64,000 nt of DNA, taken from the NCBI GenBank assembly GCA_000711775.1, contig ARYC01000049.1, forward strand, positions 62,001 through 126,000. Reading direction: 5' to 3'. A program made the position numbers and the translations under genes. The DNA is from Oxytricha trifallax (lineage: Eukaryota; Ciliophora; Spirotrichea; Sporadotrichida; Oxytrichidae). The notes below the pieces were generated by a model. It was given only the letters and a program-made list of their open reading frames with translations. It made no database searches and was not told where the DNA came from. This document shows, piece by piece, positions 24,302 to 37,077 of the stretch. The stretch's first letter is position 1; every line of letters begins with the position of its first letter.

Positions 24302-25352
24302 ATATTAATCTAGTATAATCGAAATGAAAAAACTGTTAAAATCAAATCAAAAATGCAAGCAAATAAGATTATGTTCATATGAAAATACATTAGTAGAAAA
24401 AAAACAGTCTGATATTTGAATTAAGATTAGAGATTTTAATTATCAACATTAGTGAACTATTCATATTTAAATTTAATTAATTATTTTAATTTAATCAACT
24501 TTTCTAATTCATTTCTATTTTAGGGCATCTCTTGTAAGTTTGACGATTTTCTTTTGAAGATTTGATTTTCCTGCGTGTTTTTTGTGAAAAAAATTTAGAT
24601 ATCTTCAGGGTATCTTCTCTGAGCTATCTTCAGGATATCTTCCTAAAAAAATTAAAAAACGGAATTTTAATAATAGTAAATGCAGTAGTAGCAATAGTAA
24701 CAACAATAATAGCAACAATAATAACAATAGAAATAAAATTAGCAATACTTACTTTTCTGCTGAAATTTAAGAGAATTTCAGAAATTTAAAATTTGTAAAT
24801 TGGTTGTTATTTTCATCATCATTCATTTCTTCATCTTCATTATCAACATACTCAAAACAAGAATAAAAAAATTGGATTTTTTAGAGAAAAATCCCAGAAA
24901 AGTAAGTATTGCTAATTTTATTTCTATTGTTATTATTGTTGCTATTATTGTTGTTACTATTGCTACTACTGCATTTACTATTATTAAAATTCCATTTTTT
25001 AATTTTTTTAGGAAGATATCCTGAAGATAGCTCAGAGAAGATACCCTGAAGATATCTAAATTTTTTTCACAAAAAACACACAGGAAAATCAAATCTTCAA
25101 AAGAAAATCGTCAAACTTACAAGAGATGCCCTAAAATAGAAATGAATCAGAAAAGTTGATTAAATTAAAATAATTAATTAAATTTAAATATGAATAGTTC
25201 ACTAATGTTGATAATTAAAATCTCTAATCTTAATTCAAATATCAGACTGTTTTTTTTCTACTAATGTATTTTCATATGAACATAATCTTATTTGCTTGCA
25301 TTTTTGATTTGATTTTAACAGTTTTTTCATTTCGATTATACTAGATTAATAT
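24302..25352. mobile_element. 1,051 bp foldback element with 458 bp near-identical arms
   Basis: Arms 24,302-24,759 and 24,895-25,352 are inverted copies with only a few mismatches, separated by a 135 bp loop. The termini read ATATTAATCTAGTATAATCG. Each arm carries four closely spaced TATCTTC boxes and a run of AAT/AAC triplets. The open frames in the arms are mirror images of one another, and I do not regard them as genes. Foldbacks of this size are typical of nonautonomous transposons or of replication template switching. No target-site duplication is evident. Confidence 0.8.
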
Positions 25353-26100
25353 TGAGAAGTGCTGAATTATTTCAACAACAAAAAATAATTTAATAGTAAA
25401 TGGAACTAAAATCAAAGCATAAGATTCAATAAAACATAGTTACCAATAAAATAGTTTTATTATCTTATAAATAAGCTAGCGAATGAATAATAAGCGTATA
25501 TTTTTAAACACATTAAGGAATTATAGATATATTATTTCTAAATTTATTTTTAAAAATCGTATAATGTTAACTTAATAAAAATATTAAATTTCAAATTGAC
25601 TTTGCTAATAATTTTTCTCTCTTGTTGGGCATCTAATGAATTTATCAATAATTTAGAAAGTAATGCAAAGCTTAATTATCAATATTTATTAAAGATTATA
25701 TTAAGTTGTTATAAATAAGGGTAGTTTGATAAAAACAATAATAAAAAAATTGCAATAAAATAAGTAATTACAAAATAACTCATAAATTTCATATTTTATT
25801 TAAAAATTATTTATAAAAATATTTTAAAATTAGCAATAACATAATAGAGTGTAAATTCCATTTAATAAATCAGGAATTTTGATAGTTTTGATGAAAAATA
25901 ATATGTTTTAATCCTTGAATAATTAGTAAAAAATTAATTACTATTCAGTTTAAATGTGTCTTAAAATTTAGTTGATTATAAAAAAGTTAGTTTAAGCATA
26001 GCAATATTAAATTGCTAAAATTAATTGAAATATTCATGAAATATTTTTTTAATTAGAAAAAGTTTTATAAATAATAAAGTAATTAATTTTTACAGGAATT
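25353..26100. other. AT-rich spacer
   Basis: Nothing supported. Confidence 0.6.
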
Positions 26101-26196
26101 GATAAATAAGTCATTGTATTATTTCAATCAGTTCGTTACCGAAGGAGGTCAATCCTTCTCTCACATTGTGCGGTTTAGTTAGTACTTCAAGATTTC

Positions 26197-27215
26197 TCAT
26201 ATAAGGACACATTTTTGCACTAAACTATAGATTTCTTCTGGATATTAGAAATGCTCCATAACCGGAGCTACAATGACATTCTCTGCTATGTGGTAGGAAA
26301 CTGTATCGTCTTCAATGCCTTTCTTAGCTATGATAGACTTCTCGAAGCAGTGCACAGTGTAAAATCTCCATCCGCAATGTCTCTTTCCTGTTTTAGTAAG
26401 TTTAAGCCACATGGTTTCTTCCACTTCCTCATTTTTGTGTTTTTTAATGAATTTCTATGCCAGTGCTCTCGTCTAGTTTATGACCCATATAATGAGAATA
26501 CCTCTCTCTTTTACAAGGTGGATAGGCATATCCAAAAACTTTTAGTCCGATATTGTTTTGTAAGTTAGATCTTATTTAATTCTCCAGGCAGGTTCCATCA
26601 TTGCTAAATCCTACAGTTTTCAATATCTGCTAAAAAAGTCTTAGACAATCCTCTCCCACATCCTGAGGTCTGTGACATCCCCTTTAAACTGGACTCGTTT
26701 AGTAATGGCTTTAACCATTTTTTTATCACTATTAGCTGATATTCTTTGTTTATTCTTATTTTTACAATTAAATCGCCTTTGTAAATTCCATTCTTTTTCT
26801 CTAGTCTAAGATTTTCTTTAATAATGCTGATGTCTTTTTGTTTTAGTTTACATATAGCTATATGTCGAGTACAATTATAGCTTCCATCAAACTCTTTCGA
26901 GCAGTACACACAAGTTTTCTACATTTTCTTCTCCAAATCTCTTGTAAGCTTATGTTCCTCCTCCTAATGCTTTTTGTGTATGTAAGTTCTCAAGGACTCA
27001 GGTGTCTAATGGGATTTATTACAGTAGTTACAATCCAATCGTTCAGCATCATTTATTCCTGGTAATTTATTTCTCTTTCTTAAATTATTCAATTATCTCT
27101 TAAAAAAATTGTATTTAAGGTCTTGTAGCTAACTTTCAACATTGAGCTAAATATAAAAAAGCAATTTGTTGTCTCTTTTTCCAAAAAATAAGCAATTTGT
27201 TTCCTTTTTTTAAAT
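26197..27215 (-). pseudogene. Two-zinc-finger protein, frameshifted, unrecognised family
   Basis: On the minus strand a frame (UAR = Gln) gives a basic N-terminus and two adjacent zinc-finger-like motifs. The first is CNYCNKSHQTPESLRTYIHK with the final His following, a Cys2-His2 type with a long loop. The second is CVYCSKEFDGSYNCTRHIAI followed by Cys, Cys2-His-Cys type. The middle is Lys-rich (LRLEKKNGIYKGDLIVKIRI), up to a TGA at 26,600. Two shifted frames continue downstream (IGLKVFGYAYPPCKRERYSH, then TKTGKRHCGWRFYTVHCFEK, DDTVSYHIAENVIVAPVMEH) to TGA 26,199-26,197. Codon composition is less AT-rich than the flanks. Two N-terminal fingers plus a longer C-terminal body would suit a transposase, integrase or DNA-binding regulator, but I cannot assign one. 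Confidence 0.55.
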
Positions 27216-27902
27216 GAAAAAGACATTGTATATTTTATTATGTTTCTATAATTTATACCATGATGTTTAAGCCTCATCGTAATCTATTAAGTAGACTTTT
27301 AATTTTCTTATTTTAACTTTTAGTAATAAATAATTAATATATTATTATATTTTTATTAAAATTTAAACTACAATTCATAATATCATATATCTAATGACAG
27401 TCAAGAATTAAATGCATAAAAACAATAAAAATGATGGTAAGCTCGAGGTGAGATAAAACAATTTAATATATTATTTAGACATTAGCTATAATATTTAATG
27501 TAAATGGAAGTGAAAAAAGACTTAAAAACAAAGTCTAAAGACATAAAAAGAAATGGGGTCCATTTTTTATATAAGTATTAATTAGTTTAATTATTTAATA
27601 ACAGTTTGCACTATTTTCAAATATACCCCAAACACTTTAGTTATAAATATGATTGCTAAAAATTAAAAATATTAGTTTTTTGTATTTACAAGTTCAATAT
27701 AATTAACTCAAAATGATATTTAGTTTATTTGTATTACTTAAAGTTTCTGGTTATAAATATTTTATAATCACAAATTTTCTAAGATAATTTTAAGTAAGTT
27801 TCAGCAAAATAGATATAGATTTTAATCATTAATTTTTTATAAAATCATAAATACTTATCGAATTATAATTAAATAATAATTAATTAGTTAGGCCTACTAG
27901 AG

Positions 27903-28576
27903 ATGGAGAATAACTTAGGGAAAGCATATGAAACGAGAGAGCTACAACAAAACTTCAGGTCCAAGAAAGACTGGATAACTTTCTTCATATATAATAGAAA
28001 TTTTATCATTATTTATAAAACTTATTGAAGGATATTACCTCTAGCCTGATAACTTTATATCAATGAGATTAATTTAAGACTTACTTGCTAGGAAAAAAGT
28101 TCAACTCAAGAGTGCTGATAATTAGGCATTCAATGTGTCATACTAAGAGGAGCTCGCTCTAGGCTAAAAATATTTTTGATCAGATTAAGAAAGATACACA
28201 AATTATGAGATTCATGAACTATTATGACGACCAGAGCATCCTACCAGACAGAAAACACATGTACGATGTCTTCGGCAGCTTATGGCCAAACTACATCAGT
28301 GCAGCTTATTAAGCGTGAAAATAGGATTAGGTACGTTAAGGTAGCTGAAGAGGACAAGCAAGACCAAATATATTTAAGGAAAGACATATTCAAAAAGTTC
28401 GAGAGCGAGCCATTCTCTTCAAGTAAGTAACATGGAAAAAAATTATAATTATTTTAGAGACTAAGGGCAAAGCACTGTCACTATTAAAATTTAAATCTAA
28501 ACCTCAAGCTTAAAGAAAGCAAAGATACTATCATGAAATATCCCAGACCATTGAGAAATTAAAAAAAGACAACTGA
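27903..28576 (+). pseudogene. Unrecognised gene, frameshifted, with a candidate 35-nt intron
   Basis: ATG 27,903 starts MENNLGKAYETRELQQNFRS. After shifts come DLLARKKVQLKSADNQAFNV, then DDQSILPDRKHMYDVFGSLW and PNYISAAYQ, then KRENRIRYVKVAEEDKQDQI and LRKDIFKKFESEPFSSS. Removing 28,423-28,457 (GTAAGTAACATGG...ATTTTAG) joins this last frame to KTKGKALSLLKFKSKPQAQR and YYHEISQTIEKLKKDN, ending at TGA 28,574. It is convergent with the transposase on the other strand. No family recognised. Confidence 0.5.
28423..28457 (+). other. Candidate 35-nt intron
   Basis: GTAAGTAACATGG...TTATTTTAG. Its removal shifts the frame into a more protein-like Lys/Gln-rich tail. The size and GTAAGT donor match the other two candidates in this window. 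Confidence 0.5.
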
Positions 28577-28699
28577 AGGACATACACTTTAGAATATCAT
28601 GAGGGAGAAAGACAATGATGTGAAAGATGTTCGTCTTAATCACCGTATGGGAGATAAGAAAATGTAATGAAATAAAATATATAATTTAATTAAATATTA

Positions 28700-29610
28700 T
28701 CATGTCTACACTCTATTACTCATAAAATAATCTTTCATAATTCTTAATTGCCTAACTATTATCTTCTAAATGATTTGCTTATGGACACTCTCTATCGGAT
28801 TCTTTATCAATCCAACATGCTATGCAGAGTTATAACAAAAGCCTTTGTTCACCAGCTATATCTTATAGTGATGCTTGATTTTAGAGAACACTTCTTCTAT
28901 ACAGTGATACTCTGAGCTATTGGGAGCATTGAAGATGCACTCCCAACCATAATCACTAATTTGACTCTACACAGACTGAGTCTGATGGACACGCAAACTG
29001 TCCCAAAATATAATCACTCCTGGATTTGAGAAGCTCATTTCTAGGTACTCGAGCATGTCTACACAATCATTGGCCTTTATAAATAATAGTTTAATCATGT
29101 ACCCTTCCAGACCTATACCCTCACTTATGCCAACTATTGGCGCAAATGTTTTTAAAGTAATTTCATGCTTGCTCTGCTGACAGTTGTTGTATGGAAGGGC
29201 CAAGAGTTTAATTTTTGCTTAGAAAGGCTTAAAAATCACATCATCAATGTATATGATCTTTTGTTGTTGGTCTGCCATGCTAGTTAGCTTAATAAAGCAT
29301 GTTATCCTCTTTATTATAAGGCGTTAAGTATTTACTGGAGTCATTCTTTTCTTAGACTTCATCACTTTTCTTTTATCTTGTGCATAGAGTATATTCTCAT
29401 AAGTTGGGAAGCTGACATTTTGTATTCAGGGAACTCCGTATGTAACAAAATAATCCTAGACTCAGGAGAGAATCCTTTTAACCTCTCCAGTGTTGATGCC
29501 TAAACAATATAATAAACAAATTTTTCAGAGAGCGCTTTATTTTCCTTGACTTTGAGGAATCAGTTTAACAATCCGAAGAGTCAAGTTATCTGAAGTATTT
29601 TTAAACATTA
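28700..29610 (-). CDS. Tc1/IS630-type DDE transposase with an intact catalytic domain
   Basis: A 242-codon TGA-free frame (29,425 to 28,700, UAR = Gln) holds the whole catalytic core. The first Asp is in KIIYIDDVIFKPFQ, the second in VIIFWDSLRVHQTQ, and the acidic third residue in APNSSEYHCIEEVFSKIK. This is the D-D-E arrangement of IS630/Tc1/mariner enzymes. Upstream, in another frame, a helix-turn-helix-like region reads ALSEKFVYYIVQASTLERLK. The two frames can be joined by removing a 35-nt GT...AG segment (GTTACATACGG...AATGTCAG), giving RIIFFPTYENILYAQDKRK. A further one-base discrepancy near 29,555 may be a true frameshift. I could not identify its terminal inverted repeats. It is a candidate source of transposase for the TA-flanked MITEs. 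Confidence 0.78.
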
Positions 29611-29640
29611 TAGTACGGGACGCTTAAAATAAAAGATACT

Positions 29641-31662
29641 TAATGATAACTCGCAAAGACTTTGCTCCTAATGTTTTAGGTTATGGCTCCATATCGTAAC
29701 TAGCGAGTTTAGGCATTAAACCTGTTTGAGTATAGGTCTTTCAAAAATTTAATTATTTTCATTCTATTAACTTGATATGTCTACAAATTAAGTTTCACTT
29801 TATTTATAAAAAGTTTTGATTATTGTAGAAAGGTAAGATTCTAATATAGTTAAATATGATTAAGCATTATTGAGTCTCTTTTCCATTTAATAACATAAAC
29901 TAAAGCCCTTATGTTCTTCTTTAATTGTTACTTTAAATTGAAATAAATTTATAAATTTAATCTCAAATAAACAAATAACATGATGTATATCTATGATAAA
30001 ATATTTACCTTAAAAAAAAAAACTTAAGTAAATCTTTGAAATTTTTGTAATCTGCAATGTTGATTATATAAACCTGTTTTGTATTTATATTATTACAACA
30101 TGACTTCTAAGTTATAATAATCTAATTCTACAACAATAATATTACTTTTAAGAATAAAATCAGTAACAAATTTAAATTATTCTTAAAGTTCATATAGTGT
30201 TGTTTTGATTAGATTAAATCGGATGGTTAGAGTATTTTGCGTATATAAAAATTATGGTAATCTCGAAAACACCCTTAATTAAATCAGAAAGATCAATTTT
30301 TCTCTTAATCATCAAGAACTAGCTGAAATTTAAATTAAAAATAGATTTGCCCAATAAATAATAATTTAAATGAAACTTCTATCAATTTTATTAAAAAAAT
30401 TAAAATAAATATCTAAATGTAAAAATGAAATTAATATTTTGAGAATTTTTTTAAAACGAAACATAAAACTCATACTGCTAATCCTAAATAGAATTGAATT
30501 TTAAATAGATTTTTTCTAATAAATATTATAAAAAGTAAGCAATAAATTCAATTTATTATATTGGTAATTAATAAAATACTCAAACATCTATTTATTTAAA
30601 AATATACTTCAACCACTTAAGCAATTTAAATGATGAAATAAACTTAAAATATTACTACCTTATTATATAAAATGGTAACTAGATAACTTCAACATTTGTA
30701 AAGAATAAAAATAAATTAATAACTAACAATAAATACTTTTATTTATAAAGTAATTTAATAAAATAAGAACTAAGTATTTGACAAATTAAGAGAAATGATA
30801 TTATTGAGAAAATAATTTATAAATAAAAAGCTTTAATATAATTAAATTTGAACATTATACTCAAAATGCAGTGTAATTAATCTTTTAAGCACTTCAATTT
30901 TTATCTCGAAAGTTTAGTTGTACAAGAAAAATATATTTAAAAAATACTAATAAATATAAGAATTATCTGATTAAATAATATATTTATTATGAATTAAAAT
31001 TTATATAAATTATCTAATATCTGATAAAATTATCAAACTTACCAAATTTAATTTAAAACATATTTCGCAATTTCTTTTTACTTAGATTTTCATTTTTTCA
31101 TTTATTTAGATAAATGAATAAGTCTCAATAATTATAAAAATAATTATATATTTACAATATTAATATTGTCCTTTAAATATCAGGAAGAAACACTTTTTTT
31201 TTAATTCACAATATATTCACTTTTAATAAACTTGCATTTATTATCATCCAAACCAATTCGCAAATTAAAAACATTTCTTTTATATGTTTCTATTGCTTAA
31301 ACTTTAAATATCATTTAACATTGTAATATAATTAGACTAATTTGTAAACTGTGTAAGACACCACAAAAAGCAGATCTGCTATAAGGATAAGATAAACTTA
31401 AAAATAATTTGAAAACTAAATATAGTTTTAAGAAGTAAAAAATAAAGTTAAATCCTCAGAAAACGATGTCACAACATAGCTAGTAATGAAATATAAAATA
31501 ACTTTTTAATTTTAAGTTAATAATTTTAAAATTCAACAGAGTTTAACTTAGTAATCTAGCTTCATATGAAAGTACTTATGCTCAGCCAAAATAATTACCT
31601 GTTCAATTCAATTGCTTTATGGGCTTTAATTAACTTTTTATATGCTTGATACTATATCATTA
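29641..31662. other. AT-rich spacer
   Basis: Two kilobases of A/T-rich sequence without a supported feature. Confidence 0.6.
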
Positions 31663-32010
31663 TTGAAGGAATACATTCGAAATTGGGAAATATAATAAAT
31701 TAAATTAATAAAGAATCAAAATTTTGGCAGTTAAAGTTAGCCATTTTAAACAAACTTGGACTCATAATATGATAAATTTACTTTAATTAGAGGGTATAAT
31801 TTAATGAATTTAGAAGCGTCTAATTTAAGTAAATTTATCTTGCTCTATGGATGCGATAAAATAGTATTGAAATTGTAAAGTCCATCTAATTTTAAATGCT
31901 TTAAGTATGAGTCCAAGATTGTTTAAATTGGCTAACTTTAACTGCCACGACTTTGATTTTTTAATAATTTAATTTATTACATTTTCCCAATTTCGAATGT
32001 ATTCCTTCAA
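31663..32010. mobile_element. MITE, TA-flanked, copy 2 (348 bp)
   Basis: Flanked by TA and bounded by perfect 12-bp termini TTGAAGGAATAC / GTATTCCTTCAA. Inner parts match copies 1 and 3, including ATTCGAAATTGGGAAA at both ends and the inner GCAGTTAAAGTTAGCC / GGCTAACTTTAACTGC pair. Non-coding. It is the cleanest example of the family in the window. Confidence 0.8.
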
Positions 32011-32012
32011 TA

Positions 32013-34450
32013 TATGATTATTATATAAATTGATTTGAAGATTTTTGAAACTGCTAATATAAATGACTTTATATTTACTAAATAAATCTAAAATACATTT
32101 TTATTTAAAAGAATAAAATATATTTTTTTAGATATTTAGAGGTGAATCATAAAAAAATGCTATAAATGACAAAATAAACTAAAACAAGATATATAATAAA
32201 TAATAACTTAAATAATTATTAAATTAAAGCTACAAATTCAAATATTTATATAAAAACTGTTTTGTTGCTTAATTTGAATACTAGATTTCATGAAAATTAT
32301 AGACAATAAAAAAAGACAATTTTCTTATCTTTTTATTTCTGATAGATTAAATTTTTATCCAATATATGTTTTTTAAAAAGTACTTTTAAATTTATGCAAT
32401 GTTATCAATAGGAATAAATCTGTCAATAATTAAAGAAATTTTTAATTTATTGAAACAAAATAATTATTTGAAATTTAAGAAAAATGATTTAACAAAAAAA
32501 TAATTTGTAGTACTTACTTCAGTATAATTTACTTTAGCTAATAAATTTAGCTTTCAATTTAAATCTCATTCATCCTTTATTCTCATTCTCTTTGCCTCTC
32601 ATCCAAACAACACTCAGTTTAATTCTATTTCAACATTTACAAGTAGATATTGATGAAAGCCCCTCTAGATCATTGTCTTCATTCATTTATTTTTAATTTA
32701 TTTTGGCATTTATGAAATTTTTATTCAGAGTTTTACAAAACCATTCTTAAATTTTTATAAATTGATTTTTTGTTCAAATAACTCAATGTTTCACTTAAAG
32801 CCAAAAATGCATTCTTTAACACATTACGAAAAATATATTCCTAACTTAGTATTAAGCTCTTGCTATCTTTAATTTTAGATTAGACCATTCCACATAAGTG
32901 ACTACTTTACGTCCTTGACCGATTAAGTAGATTTTACAATGGTTTCTTATAGCATTAATAGCCCATAGAAAAACAAATATTTTTTCTAGAATAAGTTCAA
33001 TCGGAGTTTACAGTATTTTAGTGATTAGTCAAACAATTAAAAGAAAAATAAAATCCAGTTTTAGGATGAAGCCAATCAAACATTATTAGTCAAAAATATT
33101 CTATAAGAATATTCCTAGGTCTATTTTCTGAAATTGATCCTTAAATTTATATTTGATAAATCTGATTCAAAGGCATCTAACTACTTATTTATGAAATATT
33201 ATTATTGGTAGTAAACAAAAAAATCTACTCTGTGAAATATCTCATTGCGCACTCAGTTATATGCTATTTTATTGCAGCTGCCATTGCTTTTTATTTTTTG
33301 TGGTGTCACATTTATGAGTGTAATAATTTGTTTTATTAATGCTTTTATACTTTGTACTGATACAACTTTAGTAAGGTATTTGTATTTCAATTTTCATAGA
33401 TTCCCTTTTTTCCTTTTATAATCTATGATTTGAACTTGTGGACTTACTTCTTTTTCAATTCTGCGCTATGAGTTTAATCTAATAAATCAATGATAGAAAA
33501 AAATTAAAAAGCTAAAGTGGGAATTTAACAATCTAGAAATCGAAATCTTTAAATTAAGTGTAGTAAAATAAATTTAATTTTATACCGCATTTTTTATTTT
33601 TTCCTATTTAATAATATTATAATTTAACATAATTTTAATGTTTTCTATAAAAATAAAATTGATTAATCACTGAATTTGGATAAATATTTCCTGAAAGATA
33701 TGCAGACTAAATATTCGAAAATTGTTCACTGATTCATATAAATTTAATTTAAATAAATTATCATGAATTTATAATTTACTACCCTATTTATTCGAAAATC
33801 ATCAAACTCATTTATTAATGTTTGATCTGATTAATTTATATATTTTATATTCATTATAATTATGAAATATTTTTATTTTAAATGAATCGATGTAACATAT
33901 ATAATTTCATAATTTTTATTATAAAAATATGTGGTAAATTGTTTAAGTGGAAATAAATGATAAAATCATGAGAATCATTTTTGAGAAAAATTGAGAATTG
34001 AAAAATATCATAATCAATTAATTATATGATTTTCTTAAATGTTGATGATTTATTTTGAAGTTGGGATTTAGTTTATGTCTCTTTAAATCAAAACATATAA
34101 AATTTCATTAAAATTTTTCATAGCACCTTAATCAATCAGCTTTTATGAAAGCTGAGATACAGAACTCAGAATATCTGTAACCTCTAAGAATTTCTCACCT
34201 GTTAGGTCATGAAATATAATAAAATTGAGAGAGAAAAGTTATTACTCCAAGATTCTAAACTTATAGACTCCAAATAGTCAGCCCCATTAATATGTGGACA
34301 TAATTTTGAGTCTGTTTAAAATATTTAAGTTCCTTAACACGAGCTCTCTAAAATAACTGATCGTACTGTAAGAGCTATCATCAAGATTGATTTCGATGTT
34401 CAGCGTATTAAATAAAGATGAAATATATTTAAATTATGTATCTAAACCAA
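32013..34450. other. AT-rich spacer
   Basis: No supported gene. A slightly richer patch near 32,570-32,680 gives no convincing frame. Confidence 0.55.
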
Positions 34451-34954
34451 TTAGTAAAAATAGAAGAAAAATTAAAAAATAAATGAATAATCTATATTTT
34501 ATTTGAACAATTTTAATTTAGTTTTTATAAATCTAATTAAACATTACTCTATCTCGAAATTTTATTGAATAGAATGCGATAAAATATAATAAATTACTTA
34601 CATAAACAAAAACTTTATATAAATGAAATGATGTTTTAAAATATTTTAAAGTTATTTTTTTATATTGGTTGTTAAACTTTCTCAATAATTTTACAATTAA
34701 GACATAAATATTTAAAGTTATTTGCCTTATTTGAATATATCAATATTTTAAATTTAAGATTCATAAATTAAGTGAAATAACATTAGAATATTTTAAAACT
34801 TTATTGAGTAATTTATTATATTTTATCGCATTCTATTCAATAAAATTTTGACATAGAGTAACGTTTAATTAGATTTATAAAAATAAAAATTAAAATTGTT
34901 CAATTAAATTATAGATTATTCATTTAATTTTAATTTCTTCTTCTATTTTTACTC
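34451..34954. repeat. Solitary diverged foldback related to the P2 palindrome
   Basis: About 504 bp, with arms beginning TAGTAAAAATAGAAGAAAAA and ending in the complement (TTCTATTTTTACTCA). The internal order matches the P2 palindromes at 44.4 and 47.7 kb: AAATGAATAAT, then ACATTACTCTATCTCGAAAT, then a GCGATA box and AATAAATTACT. The arms have diverged from each other more than in P2, so this is an older copy, present without an adjoining S unit. Confidence 0.65.
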
Positions 34955-35491
34955 ATTGCTAAAACTGCACTAAATATGCATCTCTATGTAACAACACTAC
35001 GATGCTGGAGATTAAGGAGATTTCCAAAGTTAAAATCATAACACTTTTGCCAAAATAGCATGTAAGTAGAGCTTTATTATCTCTTGGTAATGTTATCTAA
35101 TTTTTAATTTTTTTCTCTAAATTGAACAGTCAAAGAATTCTTAGTTAAACTCTATTAAGATAAAGTGCATCTTATTTAAGCTAAACATTTAAGCCTAGCT
35201 AAGTGATTATATGTGAAATCTGGTCTTTTTTTCTAAAATTTTCTATTTACTCAATTAGAAACCCACTTTATTAGGTTATATATTGACTATTTCTTCAAAG
35301 TTTTAATTGTTCCATGCAATTAAATTTTACTGCAGTTAATTGTGAGTCTCCTCATTTTAACAAAACCCTAATTAATTAGAGAAGAGTGACTTCTTTGTAA
35401 ATCATCATTATTTGGGTTCTTTCAAAAAGGTTTCCTTTAATTTGAGTTCCTAGTTTTAATTACAATACTTATTAGTGTCAAATTAAGATGT

Positions 35492-35797
35492 TCACTTTTG
35501 ATTAAGGTCATAATTAAACAATTATTAGAGAGCCTATAAATTAAACCTAATACATAAAATTTTGTTATTTACTTAATGCAAAATACAATGCTTAGTGAAG
35601 TTCATCTTCAGAATGAACAATTTTGTGCTTTTTAGTTGTGCTCTTAGGTATCTGCCAACAAATTTTTGTTTACAATTTTTCCAACAGTACCCATCCTTTG
35701 AATTAAAGTGAGCAAAATATCCTTGCTTTCTTGAATGTCTTTTAATATGTATCACAAATATATTGCAGATTACTTTTTTTCTCATTTCCTTATTCAA
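35492..35797 (-). CDS. Short Cys/His/Lys-rich ORF, unrecognised
   Basis: A 101-codon frame with UAR = Gln reads KKVICNIFVIHIKRHSRKQG, then YFAHFNSKDGYCWKNCKQKF. The pattern C-x6-H-x3-H...H-x7-C-x3-C could be a BED- or zinc-ribbon-like finger of a transposase, but the spacing is not diagnostic. Later codons are A/T-biased and may be read-through. Low certainty. Confidence 0.35.
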
Positions 35798-36477
35798 ATT
35801 TTATCCTTAATATGATTGAACATGGCACTTTTAAATGCAAAGTAAAATATTTTTAATCTTACATTCTTCGTTAGACATACTTGAAATTACGATTATAGAA
35901 GAAGAGTAATTGTCATTTGAATTGAGGCTCCTCAATGATAAAGAGTCCCAACTTTTTTTATAACGTTTTGGTCCCATTTATTATTAAATAGCTTAATTTA
36001 TAAAATGATTAATAGTCACAACTTATTTTTTAATTTTAATCTTTAAAGTTAATAAATTATATATAGTAAATACTATATATTTTAAGGGAACTCAAATTTT
36101 ATCTCAAATAAATTAGAGCTTTAAAACCAAGAAACCCCGAGAATCTACTTTTCAAACCTTTTAGACCTTATATATGTCTCCTGAAACATCATAGGGACAT
36201 TCACATTTTAAAGGGTGGGGAATAAATATAAAATATGTGTCAAAAATATAAATCTCAAAACAATTAAGAGAAATTTAAGAACAACTAACATTAGCGTTTA
36301 TGATACTAGCAGAATTATAACTACTACAATGCTATTGTTGTTTAAGCTATTTTGTAGCCCAAAATTTGCTATTAGATTAACAATATGGATATCTTAGAGA
36401 AATGTTAAATTTGACAAAAGTATTAAAGTCATATTAAATTTAATATATAAGCTAATGGAAAACATGCTATAAATTGA

Positions 36478-37077
36478 AACATTACTGAAATAAACACAAA
36501 AATCTTATAGAGATAATTAGAGGAACAATTAAGTAGCAAGGCAGACTGGATTAGCAATTTCAAATTCCAGTATAAGTATCAAATTATTAATTGATTATAG
36601 GCAAAATTTTTAATCAAAACTATAAATAATGCACAATTAGATTTATAAGAGATGTCCTCAAAGGGACTAAAATACTAGTTAAGTCAAGTTATTTGGATTA
36701 AGCACCCCTACTTCCCTCAACCAAGCTCGAAACTTAAATGGGAGGAAGTCAAAGTAGATGAGGAATTAAAAAGGATTTAAAATTTCTACTAGGAGTACGA
36801 TGATCTACTTGACCGAATTTATTTCTTTGCCATTCTTGGGACTCTTAGGAATGAGTTTTTGTGCAGAATGGTTCAAGATTAATAGCAAATAAGAGTTTAA
36901 GGGACTAAAATTAAATTCTCATTAGAATTGATTTTTTGGAATTGGTCTTAAAAAATCCAACTATTTCTAGTTAGATAAGAATTTCCTTCATTATCTTATA
37001 TAGAGAATAAGGCAGAAAACTTTCATTTTTTTAATAAAAAAATTAAGTCAGAAGAGTCACAAAGAAAATAAAATTGA
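36478..37077 (+). pseudogene. Unrecognised coding segment of about 200 codons with one in-frame TGA
   Basis: From 36,595 to TGA 37,075 the plus strand is open, with well-formed protein sequence: WIKHPYFPQPSSKLKWEEVK, NFYQEYDDLLDRIYFFAILG, LRNEFLCRMVQDQQQIRV, RQEFPSLSYIENKAENFHF. The same frame continues upstream through a single TGA at 36,592 (EEQLSSKADWISNFKFQYKY). Mixed helical character, no recognisable motif, no membrane segment. The upstream TGA makes the longer version a pseudogene. Confidence 0.5.

Noticed and set aside
24562..25092. ORFs of 75, 74 and 89 codons inside the foldback
   Set aside because: Mirror images arising from the inverted arms and from AAT/AAC triplet runs; no evidence of coding.
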